Shown: positions 32,916 to 46,114, numbered from the stretch's first letter. The stretch: 64,000 nt of DNA from Blepharisma japonicum (GCA_949751835.1 CATKHK010000048.1:186001-250000), one strand, 5' to 3'. The notes: generated from the letters alone by a model not told the origin. Numbers and translations: made by a program.

Positions 32916-35087
32916 ATGGTAAAAAGTGCAGTTAAAGTTGTAGTGCGCACACGTCCAACAGCCAGTTTTGCATCTAAAAATCTTCAAATAGACTTAGATC
33001 AGAAAACAATAGAAGCGTTTATCCCTAAAGATAACACCCAAGGCCTCATAAACAATCAGCAAGAGCACTGAAAGTTTCAGTTTGATGAAATTTTGCATAA
33101 CTCCTCACAAGAAGATGTGTATGATATATGTGGCAGAGAAGTCGTGCACAGTGTTTCTGAAGGCTATAATGGAACAATTCTAGCATACGGCCAAACTGGT
33201 GCTGGGAAAACTTATACCATGCTTGGAGGGCAGCAGGCTTATAAGTTTCGAGGCGTAATTCCTAGAGCGATTTCTCAAATTTTTCATGAAGTCCAGAGCA
33301 AGCCAGAATTAAGCTATGTGATCAGAGTAAGTTATGCAGAAATTTACAATGAGCTTATATACGATTTGATTTCTCCAACCCCACCGTCAGACCAAAGTGG
33401 CTCAATCATGATCCAAGATGATCCAAAATATGGAATTACACTGAGAGGGTTGTCACAAAGCATTGTAAACACTGAAGAAGAAGCATTAAACCAGCTGTTT
33501 GAAGGCGAAACAAACCGTACTATTGCTGCACATCTGCTTAATAAAAATTCTACAAGATCCCATTGTGTGTATACAGTCCATTTAGAAAGCAGAAGTAGGG
33601 TGGAGTCAAGCGAAAAAGTGACAATTTCGAAGCTGAATTTAGTTGATTTGGCTGGGTCAGAAAGGACTAAAAAAACAGGCTCAGAAGGACTTACGCTAAC
33701 TGAAGCAAATTATATTAATAAATCTTTGAGCTATTTGGAACAGGTAGTTATCGCATTGTCAGAAAGAGGAAGAGAGCATGTCCCATATAGGCAGTCAAAG
33801 CTGACCTATATGTTAAAAGACTCAATAGGAGGAAACTCCAAAACTTTGATGGTTGCAAATATATGGCCTGAGCCTAGCCATATGGAAGAAACGATTTCTA
33901 CTTTAAGATTTGCCACTCGCATGATGCGTGTCTCAAATGAAGCCACAATTAATGTAGAACTTGACCCTGCACAGCTGATTGAAAGATATAAAAGAGAAAT
34001 TAGAGACCTAAAACAAGAACTTGCAATGCATGACACATTGGCAAATCGTGGAAGAATTGTATATGAGCCTTATACCCCTGAGCAGCAATACCAACAGCAG
34101 CAAGTTGCAGAAAGCTTTCTTGATGGAGACACAGATGAGGTCGAATTTGACAGCTTAAGGCAAGTTAGAGAACTTTTTATACAAATGAGGAATATATATA
34201 GAAGGGCGTTATCAAGACTTGGTGCTTCAGATTTCAAGGTAAGAGCTGATAAAGAAGTTGACCGCTCTGGGTCTTCACATCCAAAAGAACAAAAAAATAT
34301 TGAAGAGTCTGATGAAGGGCTTGGAGACGAAGAAAACTTCGGAGGCTTCGGCTTAGGACGAGCAAACCCAAATGCCAAACCAATGGACACATCTGCACTT
34401 GAGCCTAGAACCCACTTCATGCAAGCTGAAGAAGAAGAAATCAACGTAAATAAATCTTTATCCTTTGAAGAAAATAAGAAAAAATCGTCAGGCTCTCAAA
34501 GAAAGCAGCCAATTGATAAAAACCAAGCTTTTATGGAGTTTAAAAATGTAGACGGGAGAGATATAAATAATGCTCTAAACCAAAATAGAGAAGACCACAA
34601 AGATAAAAAAGCAAGGCTTAAAGAAGTGGGAGCCAGGATTAATAGAATTAAATCAGAAATAGACGAATGCAAAGAAAAAGTAGAGCAGATTAGGAGAAAT
34701 AAACCAAGTGAAGAAGAAGATGTGATTGATGAAGAGGAGTTTGAGTATATCAAAAGATTGAAAGATTTAAAGAAAGTATATAGAGTTGAATATGACCAGA
34801 TGAAAAATCTAAAAGAAGAAGTGAATATGATTGCGCAAAGCATTGAATTTTCCAGGGAAAGGCTTATTAATGAGTTTGAAGCTTGGTATGAAAGGAAATT
34901 TGGAGGAACTACAATGGCACTGTCAAGAGAAAACTTTGGAACTTTGTCAGAAATGCCAGCAAATATGGAAGGAATTGAGGAAATTGATGATGTAGACCCA
35001 GATGCACTTGCGTTTATTAAAGCGAAGAATAATGTTAAAACACTACATAAAGCGAAGAAGGCTTTAGGAAGTACACTTAAAAAATAG
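32916..35087 (+). CDS. Kinesin-9 family motor (KIF9-like)
   Basis: The 723-residue protein has an N-terminal motor: VRTRP start, P-loop GQTGAGKT, switch I NKNSTRSH and switch II LVDLAGSE. FQFDEILHNSSQEDVY and DGYNGT-like EGYNGTILAYGQ are characteristic of kinesin-9, a ciliary/axonemal motor group. One TGA (33069-33071) is Trp. After the motor (about residue 350) come a neck, an acidic linker and a long coiled coil to about residue 690 (ARLKEVGARINRIKSEIDE ...). In this family the motor acts in motile cilia, which fits a ciliate. Only 18 bp separate it from the phosphatase stop, so promoter elements must overlap the upstream gene. Confidence 0.9.
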
Positions 35088-35391
35088 CTTGGCTTATCAT
35101 TAAACTATTTAAGAATGATAGATTTCAAATATATAGTTATTGAGCTTAAATTTAAAAATTTGAAAAAATATTTCTGAAAGTCTAGCTAAGCGATGCAGCT
35201 TGTATTCAGAAAAAAAGTAATATATAAGGTAAGAGCTGCAATATAATTTTTGGAGCATTCTATTCTATTTTAAATTTTTAGTTTCAGACCGTTTTATCAT
35301 CCCTTATATTGCTATTATATTAAAAAACGGATAATTTTTGAAATTTACGGACTTTTTATCACTTATATCAAGCAATTGAAAATAAATCAAT
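35088..35391. other. Spacer between kinesin and ACP genes, no gene seen
   Basis: This is 304 bp of AT-rich sequence between two convergent genes. It should hold both 3' ends; nothing else is recognised. Confidence 0.4.
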
Positions 35392-35790
35392 TTATTTAAA
35401 CTTACTTATGATGAGCTTGACTAAATCAGCAACACTTCTGACCTCGTCTGTATCATCCCCAGTCAATGTAATGTTAAATTTTTCTTCCAAAGTAGTAAAA
35501 ACTTCTATTTCAGCGAGTGAATCTAAGCCAATTTCATCAAACAGGCTTTTATTCGTCACTTTTGCTCCTTGCACACCTTCTCTGCTTTTAATTTGCTCTA
35601 TTACTACAGATTCAATTGAAGCTAGACTGGAGGTAAAATATCGATAATTATTGACAGTCCAATTGCTAACTGAAACAGGCTGCCACATGCAGCGAAGATT
35701 TGGTTGTATTGGTCTAGAAAGAAACTTTAGTCTACTCCACATTTTATTATAACTTACATATGATGTCATATTTAAATCATTGTCTGACAT
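35392..35790 (-). CDS. Mitochondrial-type acyl carrier protein
   Basis: The 132-residue protein has an N-terminal extension of about 55 residues rich in Arg/Lys and hydroxylated residues (SRLKFLSRPIQPNLR), consistent with a mitochondrial presequence. An ACP domain follows. The phosphopantetheine attachment site is Ser91 in DEIGLDSLAEIE, and the TLEEKFNITLT and VADLVKLI helices are typical. It would serve mitochondrial fatty-acid/lipoate synthesis and possibly complex I (NDUFAB1-like). It is single exon and small, matching family length. Confidence 0.9.
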   Translation of the reverse strand: MSDNDLNMTSYVSYNKMWSRLKFLSRPIQPNLRCMWQPVSVSNWTVNNYRYFTSSLASIESVVIEQIKSREGVQGAKVTNKSLFDEIGLDSLAEIEVFTTLEEKFNITLTGDDTDEVRSVADLVKLIISKFK

Positions 35791-35924
35791 ATTCTCATTT
35801 TTATTTTTACTATTTTTATATAAATATTTATAACTTGGAAAATTATTTATAAGTTTTATTGAAATTTTTGAAGCTATTTTATGTCTTTATTTTAATTTTA
35901 AAGTAAATTTGTCAGATATTAATA

Positions 35925-37076
35925 ATGGAAATATCTTGCGAAACAAACATCCTTGATTATTTGCCAGGTGCAAAAGAATTCTTAAAAAAAGATATAACTC
36001 TTGTATATCTCGCATTGCTTGTTTATTTCCTACTAATGGTTACAGTTATATAGGTAAACTTATTTGGACTGATAGCAGTTCTCCTTATGCATTTACTTCC
36101 TTTTTTGATTTTATGATTTGTCAGTAGGAAGGTTTCGCAGGTTCATGCTAAAGGTGTTATTAATTACATGCCAGCCCCACTCCAAGAGCTATTACTTCGA
36201 AGATCAATATTTGATGTTTTATGTGAAATCTGGTTTGTGCCAAAAATTACTTTATACTTAAAGAGATTTGCATTGCCGTTCTTCATTAAGATGGACAGAG
36301 AAGAAGCTTATGCAATGTTTGATGAACTAGATCCAGATTTTGCCAAAGCTTTAGATACTAAAGGTGTCATTAATATTCTTCCACAACCGCTCTACAGCAT
36401 TATAATGCCAAAAGACTCAACAGTTGAAAACGAGCTTCCATCTTTAAGGGAGCCTGAGCCAGTAGCAGAGCCTCTTCCAGCCCCAGAATCGGGTTTAATC
36501 CAAGTTATGAGTTTTGACCACAACGACCAAGTTGTAAGAATTACCAGCAAACGAACTGAGCTTTTAGGCTCGGGAAGCAGAGCTGACAGGCCAAAACCAG
36601 AAATTCACAGTAAAATTGACGAAAAAATAAAAGAAATCACCCAAAAAATCCCAACGCTCCAACCAGTGATGAGCAAAATTCTTGGGAATAAATTCAGGGC
36701 TTTAATGGAATTAGTCAGCCAAAAGTCATTAATAAGCTGTACAGTAGGGTCTGGGCTAGCAATTTTACTGCAAATTATTTTTTCCAGGCAGTCGAGAGCG
36801 ATGTCTTTGGTTGGGATAAAAGTCGCATTATTTATAGGCGCATTTTCTGCTTTAGGGTTTTCACTATTAGGTCTTTTTATAAAGTACCTACATAAACAAG
36901 TAGAAGAACCAAAGAAAAATGAAGAAGCAGAGGCCCAGCAGAATGAAGAGCAAGAACCTTTTCAATATCCAAGTGTAAGAAGACTATTAGAAGACAGAAC
37001 TAAAATTAAATCGAGGTTCAATACCAAAGGGGACAAGAATAGTTTCTTCAGCCCTGATTTAAATATGGCTATTTAG
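35925..37076 (+). CDS. Membrane protein of unknown function, three to four helices
   Basis: A 15-nt intron (36039-36053, GTTACAGTTATATAG) lies inside the first hydrophobic hairpin; splicing yields 378 residues. The N-terminal hairpin is LVYLALLVYFLLMV / LFGLIAVLLMHLLPFLILWFV (Trp is TGA). A conserved-looking soluble stretch (LQELLLRRSIFDVLCEIWFVPK, MFDELDPDFAKALDTKGVINILP) follows, then a charged linker and a second hairpin near residues 270-335. The C-terminus is acidic then basic. No family was recognised. The hairpin-loop-hairpin plan recalls ER membrane-shaping proteins, but this is only a resemblance. Confidence 0.7.
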
Positions 37077-37135
37077 CCTTTTCGTTGGAAATATTAATCA
37101 ATGATTTTCTCAATTAAGACTTATATCTAACTTAT

Positions 37136-40100
37136 TTAGTCGTCAAATATGTTAGGCTTGTTTCTCAAATTATCAAACCTTGTTGAGTGAATATCAATGT
37201 TTTCTTCTTCATCAGGCTGATTTCGAGTCGCCATTTCGATATTTTCATATTTTTGAGAGCCTTTGCTCTTTCTGTATTTATTAATCAAGTACAATAGTGC
37301 TGCTCCTAAAGCTAAATATCCTAAACAGTAGAAAATTGTGCCCCAGAGTGATTCCTCATTATTTGTAAACAAGTTATCAATTTTACTTTCTTTCAAAACA
37401 CAGCTATTAATCTCATTTTTTTCATATCCTATATCACAAATATAGCAGCCTTCGCCTGCATATCCTTTATTGCAGACACATTTATTATCTTTAACTTTGC
37501 CATTCTCTGAGCATTTAACAGCTTTTTCTTCATTGTTTCCATCTCCCAATACAAATGTTGGAGGAATTACTGTAGGAGCAGTAAATATTTTCCCTTTATT
37601 TGTGTATAAAACTCCTTTTACTTGGACGAACTTATATGTTGCCCCACTTTCTAAGTCAGCTTTATTGAACTGAAATTCCCATCTCAGTCCTTGCTTATCT
37701 AAAGAAGCCACATTTTTTGGCCTGATGAATTTTTTTGATTTTAGCTTCATTAATACGAATGCTTTGCCTATTATATCAAAATTTGTAAGCTTATCGATGA
37801 TTAAGCCTTCACCTGTATAAGCTTGCTGAGAAAGCTCAATTGATACAGCAAAGTTTTCTTGTGTAATAATTTGTTTACCTTCAGGCGAAATGCTGGTAAC
37901 AATTGCAGAAGGATCAGATTCAGCTTGTTGGCCTGGCTCTACAACTTCAGGCGCTTTAGCTTTTTCACATTTATCAGAATCATTTCTTATATATTCTTTG
38001 TCACATAATTCACATAAATCACCTGTATATCCTTCAAAGCATATACATCTATTTAATAAATCCAATGTTCCATTTGGTCCACAATCCTTATTAAAAGTTT
38101 TTATTGGGCTATCTGGCTTTGGCTCTACTTTAAACTGAGGCAAAGATGCATTTACTTGAAATTCATTTCCTTCATCATCATATAACGAGCTTTTTGCAAT
38201 TTTAACTGAATAAGATGCCCCATAAGCTAAATCTTCCGAGTCAAATTCCAGTTTCCACTTAGTTTCACCTTTATTTAAAGGAATTGCTGAGTTTGCTTTA
38301 ACAATTTGTTGAGTAACATCATTAAAAACATAGACTGAATCAATCATAGCTTTATTATTTTTAAGGGTTGTGATTTTACCTTTTTGGGAGTTATAAGGCG
38401 CTGAGCTGAAAGTAACAAAAGCTTTTAAAATTTGATCTTTTTTCATTGGGGAAGTAATACTTATTGTTACTTCAGATATAGAAGCTGATTTATCGACTAT
38501 GTCTTCAACACAGATCCCATCTACTGGTGAAAAATTAGTAATGCATTCATGGCAAGTTATCCCTGTATAAGGTTCTGGGCAGACACATTTGAGTGCCTCA
38601 TTACAAATTGCGTTTGCTTTGGGATTGCAAATGCAGCCCATAGTACAATAGCTATGCTTAAGTCCATCTGATAACAATTGAAACCCTGAAGGTGTTATAG
38701 TTTTGTCATCAATTTTTAGCTGATAGCAGGTGCTTTCTCTCAGTTTTGCAGCTTCAAATTTAAATTTCAGCTTATTAGGGTTGTTTGGAGACACTTGCAT
38801 TGAGCCAGCTATTACCTTTACATATTGATCACTTTCTAAAGTTACCAATTTTCCTATTTCTTTGGGGTTTTCAATAGGTACATCAAAAACGAGTAGAATA
38901 TTTAAATCTTCGTTAGGGTTATGATGGGTCAAAGTTCCAGGGTCAGCCAAAGTTATCATATAGCTTTTAGCCTTTTTTTCTTCTACTATAGGGATATATT
39001 CTATATTAAATGAGAAAGGAAAGCATGAATCTATATCTTTATATCGTTGCACTAAATGGTTAGAAGCTACTGTTTGTTTAAGCAGGAGCTTATATTCTCC
39101 TGGCTCCAGCTCTTCATTTTCTAAAATACTTGAAAAGTTCATAAGCTCTCCGATTTCATCATCAGTAAGGCTTTCCCATTTACTTTTACTGATCTGTAGG
39201 TCATCTTTTGTCAATATCATGCCTATATCATTTGTTAAAAAATCATAAGTAGTTTCAATTGATAATAGTGCTTTTGCTGGCAAATTCAGTGTCATTTCAT
39301 ACATAAAGTTCGAGTTTTCATTCCCATCTGATATTATTCCAGGTGGGAATTTATTTTTCTCGCCAACCATCCATTTATCAAAAATCACAAAATTATCAGA
39401 TCCATAGATTTCTTTTTCTTTCGTAAAATTAATAGTAGTCTTAGGCAGAACTTTGGTTATATCATGATCAGTTGCTTTACATTTCAAAATATTTTCGACT
39501 TCTTGGGTAGTTTCAATAACAATTTTCATTTCATAAGTTACACAAGGCTCGGCAATTTTGTCTTTTATATATGTGATTAACAAATAATAAGGGTTTTTCT
39601 GTGCTTTTATCATAAATATATAGCTTCCCATGTTTGATTTATTTTTAGAATACGCCACAGGGTCTCTGAAGTCAGCATCTCTGTAGACTGCAGTTTCAAT
39701 AAACACTTTAGGATTATGAGAAATTGTCATAATTCTTGCAATGCCGCTTTTTGGGGCAGCAATTTTGAGGACTTCTGAGTTTACTTCTTCTTTTATCTTA
39801 AAAATTCCATGAAAAGAAACAGACCCATCTCGAGCTTGAGGCCCTCCAAAAGTCCTAGAGTATTTTGAAGTCAGAGAAGGTGGTAATTCACCTCCATTGC
39901 AGATAAGGTCAGAATTAATATCTGAAGTCTTTACTGATACTTGCAAAGGCCAGCAAGCATTTGGTATTTCAGTGCCATGTGAAGAAATTACCTTTAAGAT
40001 ATAACTCCCTTTTTCTAAATCCATAATAAGCTCACTGTAGTTTTCAATTCCTATTGATCTTGCAACTACCCCGTTTTCATTCGACAGCTCAAGTGAGATA

Positions 40101-43100
40101 AACCCTGACAATGCATTTTCAAAAGAAATAATGGCTTCAAATTCGCTGTCTTTTTCAAAATCAAGAGCAATCATATGGTCGATTGCTTGAGAGTTGTGCA
40201 TGATACTGACTTCATTTATGCCTGTTTTCGCATCAAAAATGGTTGGAAGTGATGCTGGTCCTGAACATTGGTAAACTGATGCAATTTTTTGAAATTCTAC
40301 CATAGTAATAATTTGAAGGTCCATCTCAAAACTTGGACAAAGACGCATAGAAGGTAAAGCTACATCATTATAATAGCTGATTTCTAATAAATAGCTCCCT
40401 GGTTTTAGTAATGTATGCAGCCCATCATTAAGTTCTTCTACAGTCACTTTTTGGACAGTTTCAAAAATATTGCCAGTCTTCATTAAATTTATTTCAAATT
40501 TTATTTCTTTTTGAGGTACCACAAAAACCCTTATTATTGAGTCTTCTTCAATTTCAAAGTCAAATAGACTGGCACCTGCTAATACATCTAATTCTAGCTC
40601 TTTGTTCCAATGTAAATTTCCTGTTTGGAGTTGTCCTACCAAATTAAGTGATCCAGGTTGATCAATAAATGAGCAGGTTTCAGTTTTCCTTATCATGGAC
40701 TCAATGTCGTCCCATAACATCATGTCTTCTACTATAATACTTGTAGAGAATTTCACACAGGATTTATATAAAGATTTCCCAGTTTCTTTTAATACTAATG
40801 TGTAGTCTCCTTGTGCTAGTGGAAATGCTGGGAGCTCAAATCTATGGGAAGATTCAAAACTTCCGTATTCGATGATTTCTTTGTCTGTAATGACTTGTAA
40901 AATCAGTCCACCTTGCAGAAAATCTGATTGAATATGGCCAGTAAGAAGAGCACCTTCAGATGTGATTTTGAAAGGAATTTCTATATTTAATGGTTTTGCA
41001 GACTGTAAAAACTCATATTGAAGCTCATTTATTAACTGAGAATACCCTTGAGGATCATTGAAACCAAATAAAATTGGGCCAGTGTTTTCAATATAGCGTT
41101 CTGTCATTATTTCACCTGCTGGAAGCTTTTGGTTGCAATTTTTAGAAGAGCCAGCCACTAAAGAAGAAGTTGGAGCAATTTCAATTAATAAAGAATATGT
41201 ATGACATGCATCTTTAGAGTTTGGATAATAAGAAATAGCTAATCTGTAGCTCTGATGCTGCTTCAAAATTTGGTTAAATGTATAGATAGAGACATCTCTT
41301 TCTCCAGGCGCTCCATCACTTATAATTTCACTTTTTCCGAGCATTAGAGATATTCTCATAGGTGAGCCATCACTTTCAGCTGAAACCCTTATAAAGCTTT
41401 CTTCATTTAAATAAAATGCTATATCATTAGTAGCATTTGTATAGGAGTTTGGAGACATTATATTTGGCATAAAAACTTTTGTTACTGGTAAATAATCTGT
41501 TGGGGTGTCTTTTAATCCTAGCCTATCTAGTGTATTGAGTGTAGGAGGGAAAAGCTGAGCATCTTCTTGGTAACATGGCCATTTTTTCAACTTACTTTCA
41601 CTTGTTCCTACTAATTTTCCTCTTAATTGAAAAGCTCCACAATGAGGCAAAACATTATAGTTATCTAAGCCTTCAATATTTTCTATTTCATTTGTAGCAT
41701 ATGATAATTCTTTTGAGGTAGGGCCTGATTTTATACTAAAAATATAAGTCCCTGGAGCAAGTTCTCCTTGAAAAGACCTTCTATCATGCTTGCCAAGCTT
41801 CAGTGCATCAGATGTATCTCCTTTAATTATTTCTGTGTTTTCTCTTGGCAATCTTTTTTCTAAAGAAATTGTAAAATCATTTATAACGAAATCTGAATAA
41901 ATATCAAAATAACAATATGCAGTGATTGGCAAATAAAAAGTTGACTGGAATACAATTTCTTCTCCTTTTACTAATGATTTTAACGGGACTCTGAAAAAGT
42001 CACCAGGAGCTGAGCTTAAGTCAACTTTTGACTTCGTTGAATTTAAGCTTTCACTGATTTTAGCGAATTTTTCAGACAAAAATGAAGTATTTTCCTCACA
42101 TGTATTTAAACCTAAAAATTCTGAAAGACCTCTAACTGCTTCATATGGAGAAATTCCGATTTCTAATATAAAAGTTTCACAAAATTTGTGTCTAGGGTCA
42201 TCCATTACACTATTTAATGCTCCAAACTCAATTATATATTTTCCAGCTGAGAGTTCTTTAAGGATTCCTTCACTTTCCCCAATTGCGTTGCTTTTCCCAA
42301 TTTCAATACCTTGGCTGTTTTTAAGCAAAATATCTATATCAATCCCAGATGGCTCGACAGTAGCTATTCTTAGCACAGATGATTTTTCAATTTCAAACTC
42401 AGTGACTTGTTTTATATTGAGAAAATCAGCAATTACTCTATCAGAGTATCTTAAAAACCCATTTGTATCCATAAGTCCAGGACCATTCAGATTTGCAGGT
42501 ATATGTGCAGCTTCACAGTTAAACCTGTCTTCTCTTTCTATTACTGGCTCAATATTCACATGAAGAGAAAAAGGGATTTTTTCACCAATAGAGACCAGCA
42601 TATCATGCTCAGCAAGTGTCATCCCATAATAAAATACAGTAACTGCAAATTTGCCTGCCCCAAATCCTGAATATACAGTAACTGCATTTTTATCCACTCG
42701 TCTTCCAAACAAACACGACCCTTTTTTCACACAGCTCAGCTTTGAAAACTTCGTGAAATTTGTTTTTGATTTTGAAAAAAGTAGTCCAAGGCCTCCACCA
42801 GTTAAAAAATCATAATCTATATAGATTTTTACGGAGCGAAAATGTGAGTTTTCATATTCCAGTAAGCCCAATGTCTTTTAATTCTTGAGTTATCTCAGGA
42901 TTATTAAATTCAAATGTTTTTATCACTGAATCTCCTAGTGCAATATCTGATGTTTTCAACATATAAGTAGAATGAGTCCCTGTGTATGGTGCAAAGACTT
43001 CAAGTGTATCACTGGCGTCAGATAAGTCAGGAAATCCTTCTATATAATCATCTAAAGATTTTGGTAATAATTCTTGCAAATTTGCATAAGGGTGGATTGC

Positions 43101-43529
43101 TATATTGAAAAAAAGATTGGGAAGGTTGCAGTCTTTATCGTTTTTCTTATCTGCTTCATCAGTAATAATTGCATTTGCTGATGTGATAATTATAGAGTAA
43201 TTTCCTTTTGTAAGCTTATTTGAAATCATTAGAAATTCTTCTTGGACAGCGTTTGAGGATAAAATAGTGTTTGAGGATTTAAGGATTGAAATTTTGAGAT
43301 CGTGGAGACGAGGCTCTGCGGAAATTCTGTATATGGGTTACCTTATTCAGGAGTCTTCTGATAAACTGATTTCCCATGTTAAGCTGTCTTCAGGAGCTAA
43401 AAATCTTCCTGAGGTTTCTAAGTGCTTAGTGTTTTCGAATGAAGGTGAAAAATAGCTTAAAAGAGGCGGTAAATCTGGAAGATCACATGCAAGCACTGAC
43501 TTGAACAGAAAAAGAATCCAGGCCACCAT
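37136..43529 (-). CDS. Giant single-pass surface protein with PPC-like and EGF-like modules
   Basis: Two introns (43327-43341, 15 nt; 42817-42832, 16 nt) restore one frame of 2120 residues. It has a signal peptide (MVAWILFLFKSVLA), about 1400 residues of repeated beta-sandwich modules of about 110 aa (motif types GKYIIEF, GSYLLEISYY, each closed by a Cys) that resemble pre-peptidase C-terminal (PPC) domains, and then bacterial-Ig-like modules alternating with three EGF/laminin-like Cys knots (CMGCICNPKANAICNEALKC, CICFEGYTGDLCELC, CVCNKGYAGEGCYIC). One membrane helix (LWGTIFYCLGYLALGAALLYLI) is followed by a 50-residue acidic tail. TGA at 43361 region and 42850 region is read as Trp. It is probably a cell-surface or secretory-pathway type I protein; the ligand is unknown. 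Confidence 0.82.
42817..42832 (-). other. 16-nt intron in the giant surface protein
   Basis: GTAAAAATCTATATAG on the minus strand. The flanking exons are in different frames, and removing exactly 16 nt joins WKLTFSL to HYDFLTGGGLGLLF. This independently shows that the intron is 16 nt rather than 15. Confidence 0.8.
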
Positions 43530-43630
43530 GTTTGCGTTATAATTAATGAATTAAAAATCTTATTATAAAAACTTGATCCTAACTATGCTATATTTTTATT
43601 GATTTACTTTGTGAAATCAATAGATAATAA

Positions 43631-45777
43631 TTAAATATCATTTTTAACTTTTCTCTTCAAATAGCGTTCACGGGCTTGGTTTACCTTAATAGCTGGATCT
43701 TCTGCTTCTTTTTCTTCATTTATAGAAGGCTCTCTAGGTCTTTTTTGATTTTGTCGCCCAATAAGTCTTTCTAAATTAGCTTGGCTTAATTTGGGGGTAA
43801 GATCTTCAATTCATTCACTTCGGATTTTGCTGAGGACTTTTAATGATCCATGTGAAAGAGTTGATCCAGAAAGATGAGTGTATATAATTCAAGGTGGATA
43901 TTTTCCCAATATACTTATGCTTGACTGTTTATCTACATGAAGCATAGTTCCATCTGCCACACTTAAATATGATCCTTCTTGGCCATATGATACAGCTCTT
44001 GCTGCATTCATATAAAACCCAAAGCACAATGCCAGTCTTAATCTCGTTGAGGAATCCGCGCTTAAAGCTTTTTTCTCCATCAATTCATTATAAAGTTTTT
44101 CCTCTGGCAGTCCTCTAATCCTGAAATTTTTTATCATAGTTTTCAACTGTCCTCTGATATCCCTAGCTTGTCGTAAAGCTCTAGCATTAATAAAATTTTC
44201 ATAGCACCAAGCTTCACTATATTCATTATCCCTCCAGGAATCAAAAACTTTTACATAAGTGACATGGTCTCCACTTTTATCAATAAATTGCAATTGGGCT
44301 TGTTTTGCGTTTTCTGTGTTTTCTAAGTCCATTTTTGGGACATTTTGCCAGATATTTTCAGTTGAAAGCATAGCAACCAAGCTGAGCATTTCAGAATATG
44401 ATTTAAAAATCAATGAAGAAACCAAACATCGAGAATATGTCGGCTCTAATGGTAAAGATGCTAAAGATCTGCCTAGTTCTGTAATAGACCCATCCTCATC
44501 TAGAGCTCCAATTAAAAAAAGCTGTTTATGTGCCATTAAAAGTGCTTCATGGTCTGGAAGCTCAATAAACCCAAAATTTATGACATCTCGTATACCAAGA
44601 GCTTTTAAAGTTAAAATTGTACTTGATAAATTTACTCTTTTTATTTCTGCCACTGCACTTTCAGCCATCTGTTCTTCGAAAAAACTTTCTGAATAAAGCC
44701 TAAAACATTTTCCTTCTTGGGTTCTTCCAGCTCTTCCTGCCCTTTGTTTAGCTTGCTGCTTTGAGATTGGAGTGACCATAAGAGCATCTAACCCAGTTCT
44801 GGGATTATAAGCTTTTTGTTTGACATATCCACAATCGATTACAAAACCAATTCCATTGATTGTTAGAGAAGTTTCTGCGATATTTGTAGAAAAAATGACT
44901 TTTCGAGTATCCTCAGGGCATGGCTTGAAAACTTTGCTTTGTTCTTCACTTGGCATTGCTCCATAAAGTGGCAAAATCATCATTGAAGGGACTGGTTTTC
45001 CTTTTGCTACTAATTTTTGTAAAGTATCAAAGCATACTCTACAAGCTTTTTCACATTCTTCACTGCCTGTAAGAAAAACCAGAACATCTCCTGGCCCTTC
45101 ATGTAAATGTATTCTAATCGCAGCATTTACTGCAAACTCTACCCTCATATCCGATTTTACAGCACTATGCAAAACTTCTACTTCATACTGTCTTCCTTCT
45201 ATTTGTATTAACGGACAATTCCCTAAATAATTTTGAAATAATTCAATATCAAGTGTAGCTGAGGTCACAACTAATCTAAAATCTTTTCTAAGCTGAACTA
45301 CTTGCTTTAATAGTCCTAAAAGAATGTCAGTGTCTAGACTTCTTTCATGGGCTTCATCTAAAATAATGACTGAGTATCTTGATAACTTGTTATCTTGAAG
45401 GGCTTCTCTTAGTAATACACCATCAGTCATATATTTGATTTGGGTTTTAGAAGATGTGCAATCTTCAAATCGAATTGAGTATCCGACCTATTTATGTTAT
45501 ACCTGACCTCTTTTCCTAAGCCACACTTTCGTTCATAGCTGACACGCCGGGCCATTGCAATAGCAGCAACTCTTCGTGGCTGGGTTATAGCAATTTTAAG
45601 TTTGCCTGATTTTAAGATTCTCGGAAGATCTGAGCTTTCTAGTATGTATTGAGGGATTTGAGTAGTTTTTCCGCTGCCTGGCTCACCTGTGATCATTACT
45701 ATCGGATTTTCGCTAATTAATTGGAGGATATGGTCTCTATACTTGTGAATTGGCAATTCAGATATAGATTGATCCAT
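43631..45777 (-). CDS. DEAH-box RNA helicase, DHX40-like
   Basis: The 708-residue helicase has every SF2 DEAH motif: GEPGSGKTTQ (I), TQPRRVAA (Ia), DEAHERS (II), SATLD (III), FLTGSEECE (IV), TNIAETSLTI (V) and QRAGRAGR (VI), then winged-helix, ratchet and OB regions. The C-terminal SEWIEDLTPKLSQAN and ARERYLKRK match DHX40 (EWVRDLLPKL, ARARFLERK) better than spliceosomal PRP43/PRP22. Removal of 20 nt (45488-45507) is needed to join EV to GYSIRFEDCTSSKTQIKYMTDGVLL; that junction is fully conserved, so the removal is certain although the length is unusual. Two TGA codons near the C-terminus are Trp (43889-43891; 43809-43811). Confidence 0.87.
45488..45507 (-). other. Unusual 20-nt intron in the DEAH helicase
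   Basis: The DEAH family is conserved through EVGYSIRFEDCTS here. Only removal of 20 nt (GTCAGGTATAACATAAATAG, or the equivalent register) restores it; the embedded 15-mer GTATAACATAAATAG would leave the wrong frame. Splice phase is therefore fixed by protein conservation rather than by intron consensus. Confidence 0.7.
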
Positions 45778-46114
45778 TTTATTTTAAGCAATACACTCAA
45801 CATATAAAATCCTTCAATTTGTTTTATTTTTTATTCTTTAAAACTCCTTGAATTAAATAAATAATTTTTTTATTTATGTTTAATCAATTAGTGTCAATGC
45901 CTCTTCTAAATGACATATTTAAATTTCCTCAAAAATATTATATATTTCAATGTTCTTATTAAGTAATGGTAAGAAAATCGGGTCAGGATGTAAACTTCCT
46001 AATAATTTTATATTTAAATATCATAAAAAATAGCTAATCATCAATTAAGTTGCTCAAAATCTAATTATTTTAAGGAATTTTTGAATCCAAAGAGTTACAT
46101 AGTTATACTTAAAT
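45778..46114. other. Spacer, no gene seen
   Basis: This is 337 bp of AT-rich sequence between the helicase start and the next small gene. No feature was recognised. Confidence 0.4.
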
